Below, piece after piece: positions 11,525-23,790 of a stretch of DNA of 64,000 bases. The stretch is from positions 38,446,723-38,510,722 of the forward strand of contig JAVIAB010000160.1 in NCBI GenBank assembly GCA_032433765.1, given 5' to 3'. The position numbers were made by a program, and so were the translations under genes. A model generated the notes under the pieces. That model was not told the DNA's origin. It searched no databases and saw only the letters and a list, made by a program, of their open reading frames with translations. Position 1 is the first letter of the stretch. Every line of letters starts with the position of its first letter. The DNA comes from Megaustenia siamemsis. Taxonomy: Eukaryota > Mollusca > Gastropoda > Stylommatophora > Ariophantidae.

Positions 11525-14500
11525 CTGGTAACAAATAATAATACATAAATATTATTATATGGGGAACTTCCGAGGCGATAATAGGGAATAATAGAACAAA
11601 TAAGTATGTGTTAGCACTCGGAAAAATTAACAGACAAACAACAACAGAAAAAAACGAAGAACAATATATGGTCCGAAGTGGGATCGAACCCGTACTCCCT
11701 GGCACCGCGCCTTGCCACGAGAGGCCGAACGCTTGGCACACTGCCACTCAGCCAACTAAAAAATTGGCTATTGTAGTAGTGTCTTCCACGAAAGGCGCTC
11801 TCAATGACTATAGCATAGGGTAACGATCTCAGACCGGAAATAAATTGTATATTTGTACTTTCCTATTAATGCAAGTATCTCCCAGTAGGGCTGAATACTT
11901 GTGTTGTAGACAAACATTTATTGGACGAAACAGCACGAATAGTAGTTTCCAGTGGTTATATACTGGTAACAAATAATAATACATAAATATTATTATATGG
12001 GGAACTTCCGAGGCGATAATAGGGAATAATAGAACAAATAAGTATGTGTTAGCACTCGGAAAAATTAACAGACAAACAACAACAGAAAAAAACGAAGAAC
12101 AATATATGGTCCGAAGTGGGATCGAACCCGTACTCCCTGGCACCGCGCCTTGCCACGAGAGGCCGAACGCTTGGCACACTGCCACTCAGCCAACTAAAAA
12201 ATTGGCTATTGTAGTAGTGTCTTCCACGAAAGGCGCTCTCAATGACTATAGCATAGGGTAACGATCTCAGACCGGAAATAAATTGTATATTTGTACTTTC
12301 CTATTAATGCAAGTATCTCCCAGTAGGGCTGAATACTTGTGTTGTAGACAAACATTTATTGGACGAAACAGCACGAATAGTAGTTTCCAGTGGTTATATA
12401 CTGGTAACAAATAATAATACATAAATATTATTATATGGGGAACTTCCGAGGCGATAATAGGGAATAATAGAACAAATAAGTATGTGTTAGCACTCGGAAA
12501 AATTAACAGACAAACAACAACAGAAAAAAACGAAGAACAATATATGGTCCGAAGTGGGATCGAACCCGTACTCCCTAGCACCGCGCCTTGCCACGAGAGG
12601 CCGAACGCTTGGCACACTGCCACTCAGCCAACTAAAAAATTGGCTATTGTAGTAGTGTCTTCCACGAAAGGCGCTCTCAATGACTATAGCATAGGGTAAC
12701 GATCTCAGACCGGAAATAAATTGTATATTTGTACTTTCCTATTAATGCAAGTATCTCCCAGTAGGGCTGAATACTTGTGTTGTAGACAAACATTTATTGG
12801 ACGAAACAGCACGAATAGTAGTTTCCAGTGGTTATATACTGGTAACAAATAATAATACATAAATATTATTATATGGGGAACTTCCGAGGCGATAATAGGG
12901 AATAATAGAACAAATAAGTATGTGTTAGCACTCGGAAAAATTAACAGACAAACAACAACAGAAAAAAACGAAGAACAATATATGGTCCGAAGTGGGATCG
13001 AACCCGTACTCCCTGGCACCGCGCCTTGCCACGAGAGGCCGAACGCTTGGCACACTGCCACTCAGCCAACTAAAAAATTGGCTATTGTAGTAGTGTCTTC
13101 CACGAAAGGCGCTCTCAATGACTATAGCATAGGGTAACGATCTCAGACCGGAAATAAATTGTATATTTGTACTTTCCTATTAATGCAAGTATCTCCCAGT
13201 AGGGCTGAATACTTGTGTTGTAGACAAACATTTATTGGACGAAACAGCACGAATAGTAGTTTCCAGTGGTTATATACTGGTAACAAATAATAATACATAA
13301 ATATTATTATATGGGGAACTTCCGAGGCGATAATAGGGAATAACGTGGCAAGGCGCGGTGCCAGGGAGTACGGGTTCGATCCCACTTCGGACCATATATT
13401 GTTCTTCGTTTTTTTCTGTTGTTGTTTGTCTGTTAATTTTTCCGAGTGCTAACACATACTTATTTGTTCTATTATTCCCTATTATCGCCTCGGAAGTTCC
13501 CCATATAATAATATTTATGTATTATTATTTGTTACCAGTATATAACCACTGGAAACTACTATTCGTGCTGTTTCGTCCAATAAATGTTTGTCTACAACAC
13601 AAGTATTCAGCCCTACTGGGAGATACTTGCATTAATAGGAAAGTACAAATATACAATTTATTTCCGGTCTGAGATCGTTACCCTATGCTATAGTCATTGA
13701 GAGCGCCTTTCGTGGAAGACACTACTACAATAGCCAATTTTTTAGTTGGCTGAGTGGCAGTGTGCCAAGCGTTCGGCCTCTCGTGGCAAGGCGCGGTGCC
13801 AGGGAGTACGGGTTCGATCCCACTTCGGACCATATATTGTTCTTCGTTTTTTTCTGTTGTTGTTTGTCTGTTAATTTTTCCGAGTGCTAACACATACTTA
13901 TTTGTTCTATTATTCCCTATTATCGCCTCGGAAGTTCCCCATATAATAATATTTATGTATTATTATTTGTTACCAGTATATAACCACTGGAAACTACTAT
14001 TCGTGCTGTTTCGTCCAATAAATGTTTGTCTACAACACAAGTATTCAGCCCTACTGGGAGATACTTGCATTAATAGGAAAGTACAAATATACAATTTATT
14101 TCCGGTCTGAGATCGTTACCCTATGCTATAGTCATTGAGAGCGCCTTTCGTGGAAGACACTACTACAATAGCCAATTTTTTAGTTGGCTGAGTGGCAGTG
14201 TGCCAAGCGTTCGGCCTCTCGTGGCAAGGCGCGGTGCCAGGGAGTACGGGTTCGATCCCACTTCGGACCATATATTGTTCTTCGTTTTTTTCTGTTGTTG
14301 TTTGTCTGTTAATTTTTCCGAGTGCTAACACATACTTATTTGTTCTATTATTCCCTATTATCGCCTCGGAAGTTCCCCATATAATAATATTTATGTATTA
14401 TTATTTGTTACCAGTATATAACCACTGGAAACTACTATTCGTGCTGTTTCGTCCAATAAATGTTTGTCTACAACACAAGTATTCAGCCCTACTGGGAGAT

Positions 14501-14794
14501 ACTTGCATTAATAGGAAAGTACAAATATACAATTTATTTCCGGTCTGAGATCGTTACCCTATGCTATAGTCATTGAGAGCGCCTTTCGTGGAAGACACTA
14601 CTACAATAGCCAATTTTTTAGTTGGCTGAGTGGCAGTGTGCCAAGCGTTCGGCCTCTCGTGGCAAGGCGCGGTGCCAGGGAGTACGGGTTCGATAACACT
14701 TCGGACCATATATTGTTCTTCGTTTTTTTCTGTTGTTGTTTGTCTGTTAATTTTTCCGAGTGCTAACACATACTTATTTGTTCTATTATTCCTC
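11525..14794. repeat. 438-bp unit array, palindromic, inserted in hAT
   Basis: Four full direct units plus 64 bp (11525-13343; unit starts at 11527, 11965, 12403, 12841, 13279), then a switch at 13343/13344 to about 3.3 units in the opposite orientation. Units are almost identical; I noted one change near 12577 and a small difference at about 14693. The insertion is flanked by 14-bp AGTAAGATGGCTTA at 11511-11524 and 14795-14808, a target-site duplication in hAT coding sequence. Folding the two arms gives a stem of about 1.3 kb with a loop of about 130 bases. Each unit carries a tRNA-like pol III promoter region. Short ORFs of 71 and 118 codons repeat per unit and look meaningless. Confidence 0.92.
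11667..11756 (-). promoter_or_regulatory. tRNA-like pol III promoter in 438-bp unit (example)
   Basis: On the minus strand of the first unit: A-box-like TTGGCTGAGTGGCAGTGTGC, then a long variable-arm-like stretch (CGGCCTCTCGTGGCAAGG) and B box GGGTTCGATCCC. The layout resembles a class II (Ser/Leu-type) tRNA. It recurs every 438 bp on the minus strand to 13,080 and on the plus strand from 13,740. Confidence 0.75.
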
Positions 14795-15802
14795 AGTAAG
14801 ATGGCTTAGTCGAGGGAAATGTTTAATAATATTTTTTGAACTGAAGAATGACATTTTTGACTTCCTGCGAGAGAACTTACCATGCTCCATTGATCTTCAA
14901 CATGCACTCAAAGACATTAATTTCCTTCATAATCTGGCATATCTCACAGACATCACACAACATTTGAACATATTGAATTTGCAGCTACAAGGGGAAAAGC
15001 AAACCATTTTTCAATTGATGGGATATGTTGATGGTTTTAAAAAGAAGCTGAATCTATTTAGACTTTCTTTGCAAAAAAATGATCTGTTCCATTTTTCAAG
15101 TTGTAAGCAGTTGTTGTCAGAGATAGAAAGTGCAAACTTCAGTAAGTACGCAGCTGACATTGAACATTTGATTTGTGAATTTGATCGACGATTTCAAGAT
15201 TTTGAAATGTTTCGTCCGCAAACGGAACTTTTTAATAACCCAATTAAGTGCACAGTGGAGTGCCAGCCATCAGATCTTCAACTAGAGTTGTGTGACCTTC
15301 AGTGTGACCCCTTCCTCAGTACTGTAAAGGCATTAGGAGCTGACTTCTGGAAATTGCTACCAAATGAACGTTACCCGTGTCTGAGAAAATGGGCACTAAA
15401 GATGTGCTCTATATTCGGCAGCACATATCTCTGCGAGACAACATTCTCTTCCATGAAGTTAATTAAATCTAAGACCAGGAACAGAATGACCGATTCGACA
15501 TTGTCCCATACTCTCCGAATCGCCACGTCAAAAATGGAAGTGGACTTCAAATCTCTGGTGGAAAGCTGTGACAAGTCACAATCGTCGCACTGAGACATTA
15601 AAGGTAATTTTAAAATGAATAATTAATGGATTTGTTACAAATCAAATATGTAGTCAAAGTGCAAGCATTATTTATATATTACTATATCGCATAGGTCCCT
15701 ACTGTCATTTTTGACGATATTCTTAAGTGTGGCCCGCGGGTCTTGGCCTTGGCTTTAATCCGGCCCTCGGGCAACCTCAAGTTGGCCACCACTGGTCTAG
15801 AA

Positions 15803-16330
15803 GCATAAAGAGGAAAAAGAAAGACGAAGGAGAAGAAGAAGAAAAAAGAAGAAGTAGTTCAAAAAGCAAAAAGAGGAAACAAAAGGAAATGGAATGAGAA
15901 AGAAGACGTGGAAGAATGAGGAAGAAAAAGACGAATAAGAAAGAGTCATAAAAAGACGAAGATGAGTGTGTAAAAAGAAGAAAAAAGAGAGAAAAGAAGA
16001 AAAAAGTAAGAAGAAGAAAGAGGAAGAGGTTTTCTTCTTCTTCTTCTTCTTCTTTCTTTCCTCATCTACCTTTCAGCGTCGAGGGGAAGAGGTATAGACA
16101 GAAAAAAAAGAAAGAGGAGAAAGAAAGCACAGGAATCGAATACAAAGAAGAAAGAGAAGAAGTATAGAAAAAAAAAGAAAAGAAAGCGGAGGAAGGAGAA
16201 AGTGGGAGGAACAAGAAGACAAAAAGGAAGACAAAATATAAAGAAGGAAAAAAAGAAAAAAGCAGTGGAAGAAAAAGAAGAAGACGATGAAGAAAGAAGA
16301 AGAAGAAATTGAAGGAAAAGAAGCAACTTA
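15803..16330. repeat. GAA-rich polypurine tract
   Basis: Simple-sequence AGAAGAAGAAAA-type DNA. A short piece (16053-16086, CTTTCAGCGTCGAGGGG) matches the 3' end of LINE-D on the minus strand. Confidence 0.8.
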
Positions 16331-16860
16331 AAAGGTTGCAGGTTTCGTCACACTTCATCATAGGTTTCTTCTTATTTTTTTCTTTCGCCCAACGGAAAGT
16401 CCTCTTCATGGACAGCACTTAACGTGACATTAATTTTGCGTAGATGTGGTGCATTTTAGTAGACAGCATGTAGCAATATTTGCTCAAACATCACATCCGA
16501 CCTCGGTGTGTTTCTGAATTATTTCCTTCTGCTTTCATTACAAAAAACTTGAATTAATTACCTTTTATATGTCTTACTTTCAACGCTACTATCAGCATAC
16601 GTAATGACTTTCACACAACAGTGTCAAAACAACTTAATTGACTTTCACAGTTTTAGAGCAGACACAATTTATTACAAGCAAGCTCAAAAATAGCACGAAA
16701 TAAATTCGAAAGAGATATTCAGGCAATTTTTAAGCAAATGAATGTATCACAAAATGTAATATTTTAATCAGCAGCGTAACGTATGTTTGTTTGGGAGGGG
16801 GGAGTGGGCAGGTGCAGGGAGTAGTCCTGAAAGACGGTTTGTCTAGAGTGCTAAATTGTT
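16331..16860. other. No gene seen
   Basis: AT-rich sequence with no coherent ORF or repeat unit that I can identify. Confidence 0.35.
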
Positions 16861-16874
16861 AGGTGTTTTAATTA

Positions 16875-16992
16875 AATGGAGACGAAGAAAGAAAGACAAA
16901 AAAGAAGGAAAGAAAGAATTGACATGAGAAGAAAGAAAGGAAGAATTTAATAATTTACATGAGAAGAAAAAAAGAGTTGACATGAGAAGAAA

Positions 16993-17025
<33 letters not shown>

Positions 17026-17080
17026 AATAAAGAAAGAAAAAAAAGAATTGACACGAGAAAGAAAGAAAGAAGGAAAGAAG
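16875..17080 (+). repeat. GAAA-rich microsatellite
   Basis: (GAAA)n with interspersed TTGACATGAGAA segments repeated several times. Confidence 0.9.
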
Positions 17081-17545
17081 TAATAAAACATTTTAAAACG
17101 TGTAAGTTAGGGAGCACAATACGTTAGCTTGCCCTGGGCGCTGGCAGCCCAGACTAGGTCACTGATTAAAATATTTTGAGCAAACCATATAAAACAATAT
17201 ATGTTATTGTCATGCTATGTTAACAAATATGTATTACATTATTTTATGTTCCTACATAACAAAATACTGTGCGTGTACATAACTTAAACTAATTCTCTTA
17301 TTTACTGGATTCTACATTGCCCTTCTAATTTCATGCACCCAGTAACTGACAAGCCTCTTTTTATTTGTTAGATTTACGTATTATTTCTTTTGGCGCACCA
17401 ATTTTACTTCTGCCATTTAGCGTACACAAAAGTGCCTGAAATGTAAAGTAGTTTCACTTATTGTGAGTACATACTCAAATCAATAGTTTTTGCATAATAT
17501 AGATTTAAATACATTCTTGACCAATATTGACAGGAACGCTTTATT
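17081..17545. other. No gene seen
   Basis: AT-rich sequence without recognisable coding or repeat structure. Confidence 0.35.
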
Positions 17546-17554
17546 TAATTTTAG

Positions 17555-18060
17555 TTGTTAACATCACCACTATTGTCCAACAAGGAAATAACTCTGGAGG
17601 CAAAACGGGCACTCTACAATACAATCTTCATCCCAACGTTGTGTTACCAATGCCAGACCTGGACCCTAGATGCAAGAACAATAAGAAAAATAACCTATAC
17701 AGAGATGAAATGTGTTAGACGAATGACAGGAAACAGTCTGAGAGATATGATCAGAAATGAAGAACTGAGAAAAAAGCTAGGAATAGCCCCCGCCATAGAA
17801 TATATAAGGAAACAACAGATACAATGGTTTGGCCACGTGACAAGGCAGAAAGAACAAAACACAACACAATGAGCCTTCAACAAACGTTGTGAGAACACCA
17901 GACCCAAGAGTCGACCACGAAAAAGATGGGTCGATGCAATATTAGAAGCACTAGGAAACATAACAGCAGCAGAGGCGAACAGAAGAGCAAAAGACCGCAG
18001 ATTATATCTCCCCTCGACGCCGAAAGGCAGATGAGGAAGGAAAGAAGTAGAAGATGTTAA
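17555..18060 (+). mobile_element. LINE-D 3' fragment
   Basis: The frame 17555-17872 reads LSNKEITLEAKRALYNTIFI then PTLCYQCQTWTLDARTIRK, RRMTGNSLRDMIRNEELRKK, IQWFGHVTRQ. This is the usual post-RT segment of a LINE: a C-terminal Y..QTWTL block and a FGHV block. After a stop the coding wording continues (RPRKRWVDAI-like) to a 3' end with CCCCTCGACGCCGAAAGGCA. That end recurs at 16053(-), 32560(-) and 61440(-). Confidence 0.7.
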
Positions 18061-18510
18061 CAAACAGCTTACAAGAGCTAGAAATATTTGTTTTCAAAAA
18101 TATATTTATATATTCTTCCGGTTTTTTTTTATATGATTGTACTGGTTTTTCGCATGAATTTATTCAGTTTTTAAAATATATTTTATTTAATCATTATTTT
18201 TTTTTAAATAATGCCCTAAATTATTTTTTATTGACAATAGTTTGCGCTAAAGTCTTCTTAACAGATTTAGTAGCCTCGTCCTGATTTAATTAAAAATAAT
18301 AGATGTGTTAATTAATTTCATTAAAGACGAGATACATTGTTTTGTTCAAAGTTCTTACAGTGGATATAATGTAAATAAACATTCATGACAAGATCAGTTA
18401 TTGTAGTCTAAGTTTCAAAATCTGCCTACTGCCTCAGTCTATAAACATAATTATTTCTTTGTTTTTCTTCCCAATTTTCATTTTGCAGAATATCAGTTAT
18501 AACCGAATTA
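18061..18510. other. No gene seen
   Basis: Very AT-rich sequence; a 76-codon ORF at 18054-18284 is low-complexity and unconvincing. Confidence 0.35.
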
Positions 18511-18960
18511 ATCATCATCATTATCATCAAGTACCATGCCTGCTGGCGTAGGTGATCATGTTTCTCTACAACTTTCAATCTCGACAGTTATTTATCATTT
18601 GTGTTGTTGATCTTCTACCAATCTATTCTCTTAAGCTGTCTGGTATTTTTTTCTCTTTGCTTCCCTCTATCTCGTCCCTCAATTTTCCCAGTTGTTACAA
18701 CATATTCCAACTGTTCCCTTCTCACTACATGGCAAAAAAATTGTGATTGTTTCTTCCGAATAGTGGATATTAGCTCTCTTTTTGATTTGGCCTCTTTCTG
18801 AACGTTTTTCATTAATCTTCTTATCTGTTCATGATATTCTCAACATTCTTCTGTAAAACCACATTTCTACAGACTCCAGTGATTTTCTTGTCTGTTGTCC
18901 TATTTCCATTATTCACATCCATATATTAAGACTGGCTCTACGTAACATTTAAGATCATGG
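18511..18960 (-). mobile_element. RTE-C LINE 3' fragment (minus)
   Basis: Begins with the inverted ATG tail (CATCATCATTATCATC), then the reverse of the RTE-C end: ..GKIEGRDRGKQREKN, RREQLEYVVTTGKIE, KRELISTIRKKQSQFF on the minus strand at 18615-18812. Upstream coding blocks are degraded. Confidence 0.72.
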
Positions 18961-19884
18961 ATCATGTTGCTGCATACATTTGGTTATTCTCTAATTACAC
19001 ACATGTTTAAATAAAATCTATTTTATGTTTTCTTGTACTTTATAATTTGTTACGGCTAAAGAAGGTGTAACTAAATAAATACAGATTGTAAACAATAAAA
19101 CATATGTCTAAAACACATTATACTTGTATGTGATGTTTGTGCTCCTATCTAAATTGAGTATCCACATATTTGATGTTTTAGCCAATTTACTATCTTATTT
19201 GTATATCATATTACATCTGCGTGTTGATTTTCAAGCCATTACTGTCTTATTTTACGTGTATGTTATATTTATCTGTCGATGTGTAAGCCATCACTAGAAC
19301 AATCTATTTCTTCTAAATATCAGGATTGCCTTCTGCTGTGAAGCTCTGCATAAAGAATTTCCTGTCGGTGGTACTCATACAATAACGTCGGCCTGTTCAA
19401 TGAATATCAGTCTATTTAGTTTCATAATTACACACTATTGTTTATACGTATCATAGTGTTTAAGTCTGAGATAAACACAATTACTTTCAACTTCATTAAT
19501 AAAATTACTTTCAATTTCATGAATAAAATTACTTTCAAGTTCTACTAATAAAACTGTTTAATATCACAGAAACAAGAAACTGTGTCACAATTCACACCTT
19601 GAGAAACGTGATTACCTTACTGAGTACTGAGTGTGATTAAAGCAAACATATAATTAGGAATTTCTAATCAAACGTTGATGTACAATATCAAATATATCAC
19701 ATTTCATTGCATTGTTTGTATCTTACTTTTGTATATGTCTAGATAACAATTGTAGAATTACTTTAGCCAATACTAAAATTGTTCAATTTTTTTTAAAAAT
19801 CAAGGATGTAATTATTTCGGGTTTGTTCTACAATGGCGCACCAAAATGTAACACTGGAGAACTTTGTCCTTGTCATATAAACGA
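18961..19884. other. No gene seen
   Basis: AT-rich. Near 19480-19550 the phrase AAAATTACTTTCAA(C/T)TTC is repeated three times. The ORF at 19712-19924 runs into the following minisatellite and looks like diverged repeat units. Confidence 0.35.
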
Positions 19885-20727
19885 AACTGAAGTCAAACGC
19901 TTAATTACTTTGTTCCTTTCATAGAGATACTGTTTAAGTCAAACACTCAATTACTTTGTTCTTTTCATAGAGATACTGTTTAAGTCAAACACTCAATTAC
20001 TTTGTTCTTTTCATAGAGATACTGTTTAAGTCAAACACTCAATTACTTTGTTCTTTCCATAGAAATACTGTTTAAGTCAAACACTCATTTACTGTGTTCT
20101 TTTCATAGAAATACTGTTTAAGTCAAACACTCAATTACTTTGTTCTTTTCATAGAAATACTGTTTAAGTCCAACACTCATTTACTGTGTTCTTTTCATAG
20201 AAATACTGTTTAAGTCAAACACTTAATTACCTTGTCATTGTGCTAGAAAAAAAACTGTTTAGTCAAATACTTAATTATTCTCACCTTATCCTAGAAAACG
20301 ACCGTTTAGTCACGGTTAATTTGTCATCATCCTAGAAAACAACTGTTTAGTTACTCAATTACTGTGTCATCGTCCAAGAAAACAACTATTTAGTTACTCA
20401 ATTACTGTGTCATCGTCCTAGAAAACAACTATTTAGTTACTCAATTACTGTGTCATCGTCCAATAAACAACTATTTAGTTACTCAATTACTGTGTCATCG
20501 TCCAAGAAACAACTATTTAGTTACTCAATTACTGTGTCATCGTCCAAGAAACAACTATTTAGTTACTCAATTACTGTGTCATCGTCCTAGAAAACAACTG
20601 TTTAGTTACTCAATTACTGTGTCATCGTCCAAGAAAACAACTATTTAGTTACTCAATTACTGTGTCCTCGTTCTAGAAAACAACTATTTAGTTACTCAAT
20701 TACTGTGTCCTCGTCCAAGAAAACAAC
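19885..20727 (+). repeat. 46-bp then 43-bp minisatellite (left part)
   Basis: From 19932 the unit is GTTTAAGTCAAACACTCAAT plus TACTTTGTTCTTTTCATAGA and GATACT (46 bp). From about 20290 it becomes TTTAGTTACTCAATTACTGT plus GTCATCGTCCAAGAAAACAA and CTA (43 bp). The two units share CTCAATTACT and the TTTAG phrase. The array is interrupted by Tigger at 20730 and resumes at 23112. Confidence 0.9.
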
Positions 20728-20729
20728 TA

Positions 20730-23109
20730 CAGTCGAACCTGGTCTTAGGACCACCTGTTTAAAGCGTTTCCCTGGTTATAGGACCGGGTCTACAATTTCC
20801 CGAGTTTTTTACTATATGCTAACACTGATTACGGCGCTCACCGTATGACGCGACCAGAGACCAGGCTAATTAACCGCCGCCAATGTTATTTATCCCGTTT
20901 ACGACGACCAGCCAGTCCTTCGTCTCGCTGGGGGCCATAAACGATCGACACAGGTGTCTACAGGTGTTGATGTTTTCCCGTATTTAGTGAGTCCCAGATT
21001 ACAGTGGGACGTGTTACGTTTATCAGTCAATACTGGTGCAGACACAGATCTATGATTCGTGAAGTGACATCACTTCGCGGTTCCGTCTAGACCAGAGTAG
21101 ACCATTGCGTGGCCCGTATAAATTACAGGAATTAACTAAAGAATTAGTCATTGCCCGCTTAGAGTGTATTCATGTACATGTACAGTATCTCAGTGAATTA
21201 TTTTTGTGGATTTTAAAAGTGTTACACACAATATAGGAAATGGCCAGTGTCAAAAGTGTAAAACCAAAAGCATTAACGCTGGAAGAACGAATATCAGTGA
21301 TTCGACAAAATCAGCAAGGTAAAAGTTCGCGATTATTGGCAGAACAGTTTGGAGTGGGAAAGACACAGATTTTACGTACGTTAAAGAGAAAAGCCGAGTA
21401 TATGAATGACTTTGAAAATAATGCACCAAGTATGAAAAGAAGGAATAGCAGGAAAACGGGAAATGAAGACATAAATACACTTTGTTGGAAATGGTGTCAA
21501 TCAGCACTTGCACGAAAAATTCCGTTATCTGGGCCGATGATCAAAGAACGAGCTTTACAGTTTGCAAAAGAATTGGAAAACTCAGTCTTTAAAGCATCGA
21601 ACGGCTGGTTAGAGGCCTTCATTAAAAGACACAATCTTGTGTTTGGTAAGCAATGTGGCGAAGTCGGTGATTCAGATATGAGTGCTGCGGCTGACTGGAC
21701 TTCTAAATTATCCGAGATATGCTATGGTTACGCTGCTCAAGACATTTTTAATTTAGATGAAACCGGGTTATTTTTCAAAGCGACTACGGACAAAATATTT
21801 TTTGTCAAAGGAGAAAAATGCGCTGGGGGTAAAAAAAGCAAAGAGCGAATAACAGTGATGCTATGCACTAACATGGGGAACGAGAACCGGCTTTAGTGAT
21901 TGGGAAAGCAGCTAACCCTAGGATTTTTAAAAACATCAACATAAACACACTGCCAGTGATTTACAGAAACAACAAAAAGGCATGGATGACTGCAGCTATA
22001 TTTGAAGATTGGCTGAAAAGTTTTGACCGTAAGATGCAGAAAAAAAAGCGCCACATTATTTTATTTGTTGACAACGCTACCTGTCATCCCAAGATCGAAC
22101 TACAGAATGTTAAGCTGCAGTTTCTGCCACCCAACACAACTGCATTAGTTCAACCCCTAGACCAGGGTGTCATTCAGACATTTAAATTAAAGTTTAGACA
22201 AAAACAGCTTCTACATCTTATCACAGTCATGGAATCAAACAAGGATGCTTCCGGAACCGAACTCATGAAACAGGTCAATTTACTGGATGTAGTCTACTGG
22301 ATTGCTGCAGCATGGAAAGAAGTGGACAACTCAACCATCCTTAAGTGTTTCTGTAAAGCAGGTTTTCATTGTCCTGCTGAAACACACGCATATTCTCTGA
22401 CGCACATGGAATCTGCATCAAAGACCGACGTGCAAATTGTTTCTACTGCAATTTCTACTGCTTTGGATAACCTTTCAAAAGAATTGTTTGGATACCAATT
22501 GACAGACATCTCCATGATTGATTCAGGGCTCCAAACTTGCAACACAATAGAAACAAACTGGGATCTTCCTGCCACTGCAATTTTAGCTGCTGAGGATGTG
22601 AATAGTGAATCAGACAACGAACAAGATTCTACTGACATTGAGAAAACATACACTATCGCAGATGCACATAATGCTTTGGAGCTTCTGCGCACCTATTCAA
22701 TAACAAACGGGAGATCTGACATACTAGACGTTATCATGGACTTGAGAGAAAAATTGAACTTATCGTTTATTTCATCTGTCAAACAACAGACTACCATATT
22801 GGATTTTTTTTCAAGTCAAAAGTGATACATGTACAGTATAAGTGGAATCTGTGTATGTGTGTTTTATTTTTGTGTGTTTAACTATCGTGTTTTATGAAAA
22901 GTGTCCAACCAGTGGCTATTGTAGACCGACATGTGCACTATGTTCTACTCATGGATTACGCTGATTTGCAGGTTAGTTTTCATAGTGCTTAGGATAAAAA
23001 TTTTTTTATCGCTCTATTTATTATGTGAAACCTGTGAGGCAGGACCACCTGTCCTATGGGACCAGTTTTTGAAAGTCCCGTGAATGGTCGCCTTAGACAG
23101 GTTCGACTG
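20730..23109 (+). mobile_element. Tigger/pogo-like DNA transposon
   Basis: 2,380 bp, with ends CAGTCGAACCTG and CAGGTTCGACTG forming a perfect 12-bp inverted repeat that extends imperfectly to about 24 bp. It is flanked by TA on both sides (20728-20729, 23110-23111), the Tc1/mariner-superfamily target duplication. It encodes one transposase with a single frameshift and sits inside the 43-bp minisatellite, so it inserted after the array formed. Confidence 0.95.
21240..22825 (+). pseudogene. Tigger/pogo transposase, one frameshift
   Basis: Two frames together cover a near-normal length of about 527 residues. The first (21240-21896) starts MASVKSVKPKALTLEERISV. It has an N-terminal helix-turn-helix (RQNQQGKSSRLLAEQFGVGK), then a CENP-B-type DNA-binding domain (LCWKWCQSALARKIPLSGPM; SNGWLEAFIKRHNLVFG), and ends just after NLDETGLFF, which holds the first catalytic Asp (about residue 173). 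The second frame (21896-22825) opens inside LVIGKAANPRIFKN and holds LFVDNATCHP (second Asp) and PPNTTALVQPLDQGVIQTFK (third Asp). One missing base near 21885 would explain the break. All three DDD residues are intact, so the copy is young. A sequencing error instead of a mutation cannot be excluded. Confidence 0.93.
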
Positions 23110-23111
23110 TA

Positions 23112-23790
23112 TTTAGTTACTCAATTACTGTGTCCTCGTTCTAGAAAACAACTATTTAGTTACTCAGCTACTTTGTCCTCGTCCTAGAAAATAACTGTTT
23201 AAGTTACTCAGTTACTTTTTCCTCGTACAAGAAAACAATTGTTTAGTTACTCAGTTATTTTTTCCTTACCTAGAAAACAACTGTTTAGTTACTCAGTTAC
23301 TTTTTCCTCGTCCTAGAAAATAACTGTTTAGTTACTCAGTTACTTTGTCCTCGTGCAAGAAAACAACTGTTTAGTTACTCAGTTACTTTGTCCTCGTCCT
23401 AGAAAACAACTATTTAGTTACTCAATTACTTTGTCCTTACCTAGAAAACAACTGTTTAGTTACTCAGTTACTTTGTCCTCGTACAAGAAAACAACTGTTT
23501 AGTTACTCAGATACTTTGTCCTCGTACAAGAAAACAACTGTTTAGTTACTCAGTTACTTTGTCCTCGTACAAGAAAACAACTGTTTAGTTACTCAGTTAC
23601 TTTTTCCTTATCCAAGAAAACAACTATTTAGTTACTCAATTACTTTGTCCTCGTACAAGAAACAACTATTTAGTTACTCAATTACTTTGTCCTCGTACAA
23701 GAAAACAACTATTTAGTTACTCAGTTACTTTTTCCTTACCTAGAAAACAACTGTTTAGTTACTTCGTTTATTTGTGCTCGTCCTAGAGAA
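23112..23790 (+). repeat. 43-bp minisatellite (right part)
   Basis: Continuation of the array beyond Tigger: TTTAGTTACTCAGTTACTTT then GTCCTCGTACAAGAAAACAA and CTG. The right half favours CAGTTACTTTGTCC, whereas the left half favours CAATTACTGTGTCAT. Confidence 0.9.

Larger units (their letters stand above)
10510..15593 (+). pseudogene. hAT transposase, split and frameshifted
   Basis: The N-terminus (10510-10857) begins MLKRRKVDCENRIFKPEW and has a BED/C2H2-like finger (CLIC...NLKRHYATHH). The frame then changes in an A7 run near 10845. The middle part (10805-11296) contains YFSLAIDESTDITDTCQLLI, the first catalytic Asp region. A second frameshift near 11230 leads to CTDGCKAFIG and HCIIHQEALCAKS (second Asp block, ends 11523). 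The 438-bp array interrupts at VRW-L. The C-terminal part resumes at 14801 with RWLSRGKCLIIFFELK and ends with the hAT dimerisation segment (FGSTYLCETTFSSMK, KSKTRNRMTD) at 15593. Three separate lesions make it inactive. Untouched length would be about 600 residues, normal for this group. Confidence 0.9.

Noticed and set aside
11527..11964. Hammerhead ribozyme in the 438-bp unit (retrozyme hypothesis)
   Set aside because: I looked on both strands for CUGANGA followed by GAAA and GUH. Only near misses were present (CTGAATA before CGAAAC; CTGAGAT), so no ribozyme is claimed.
11502..14769. Repeated 71- and 118-codon ORFs in the 438-bp units
   Set aside because: They overlap on opposite strands, cross the tRNA-like promoter and have no protein features; identity reflects young repeats, not coding constraint.
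19712..19924. 70-codon ORF with NGAPKCNTGELCPCHINETE
   Set aside because: Its end aligns with units of the following minisatellite (CTTTGTCCTTGTCATATAAA), it lacks a signal peptide and has no homologue I recognise.
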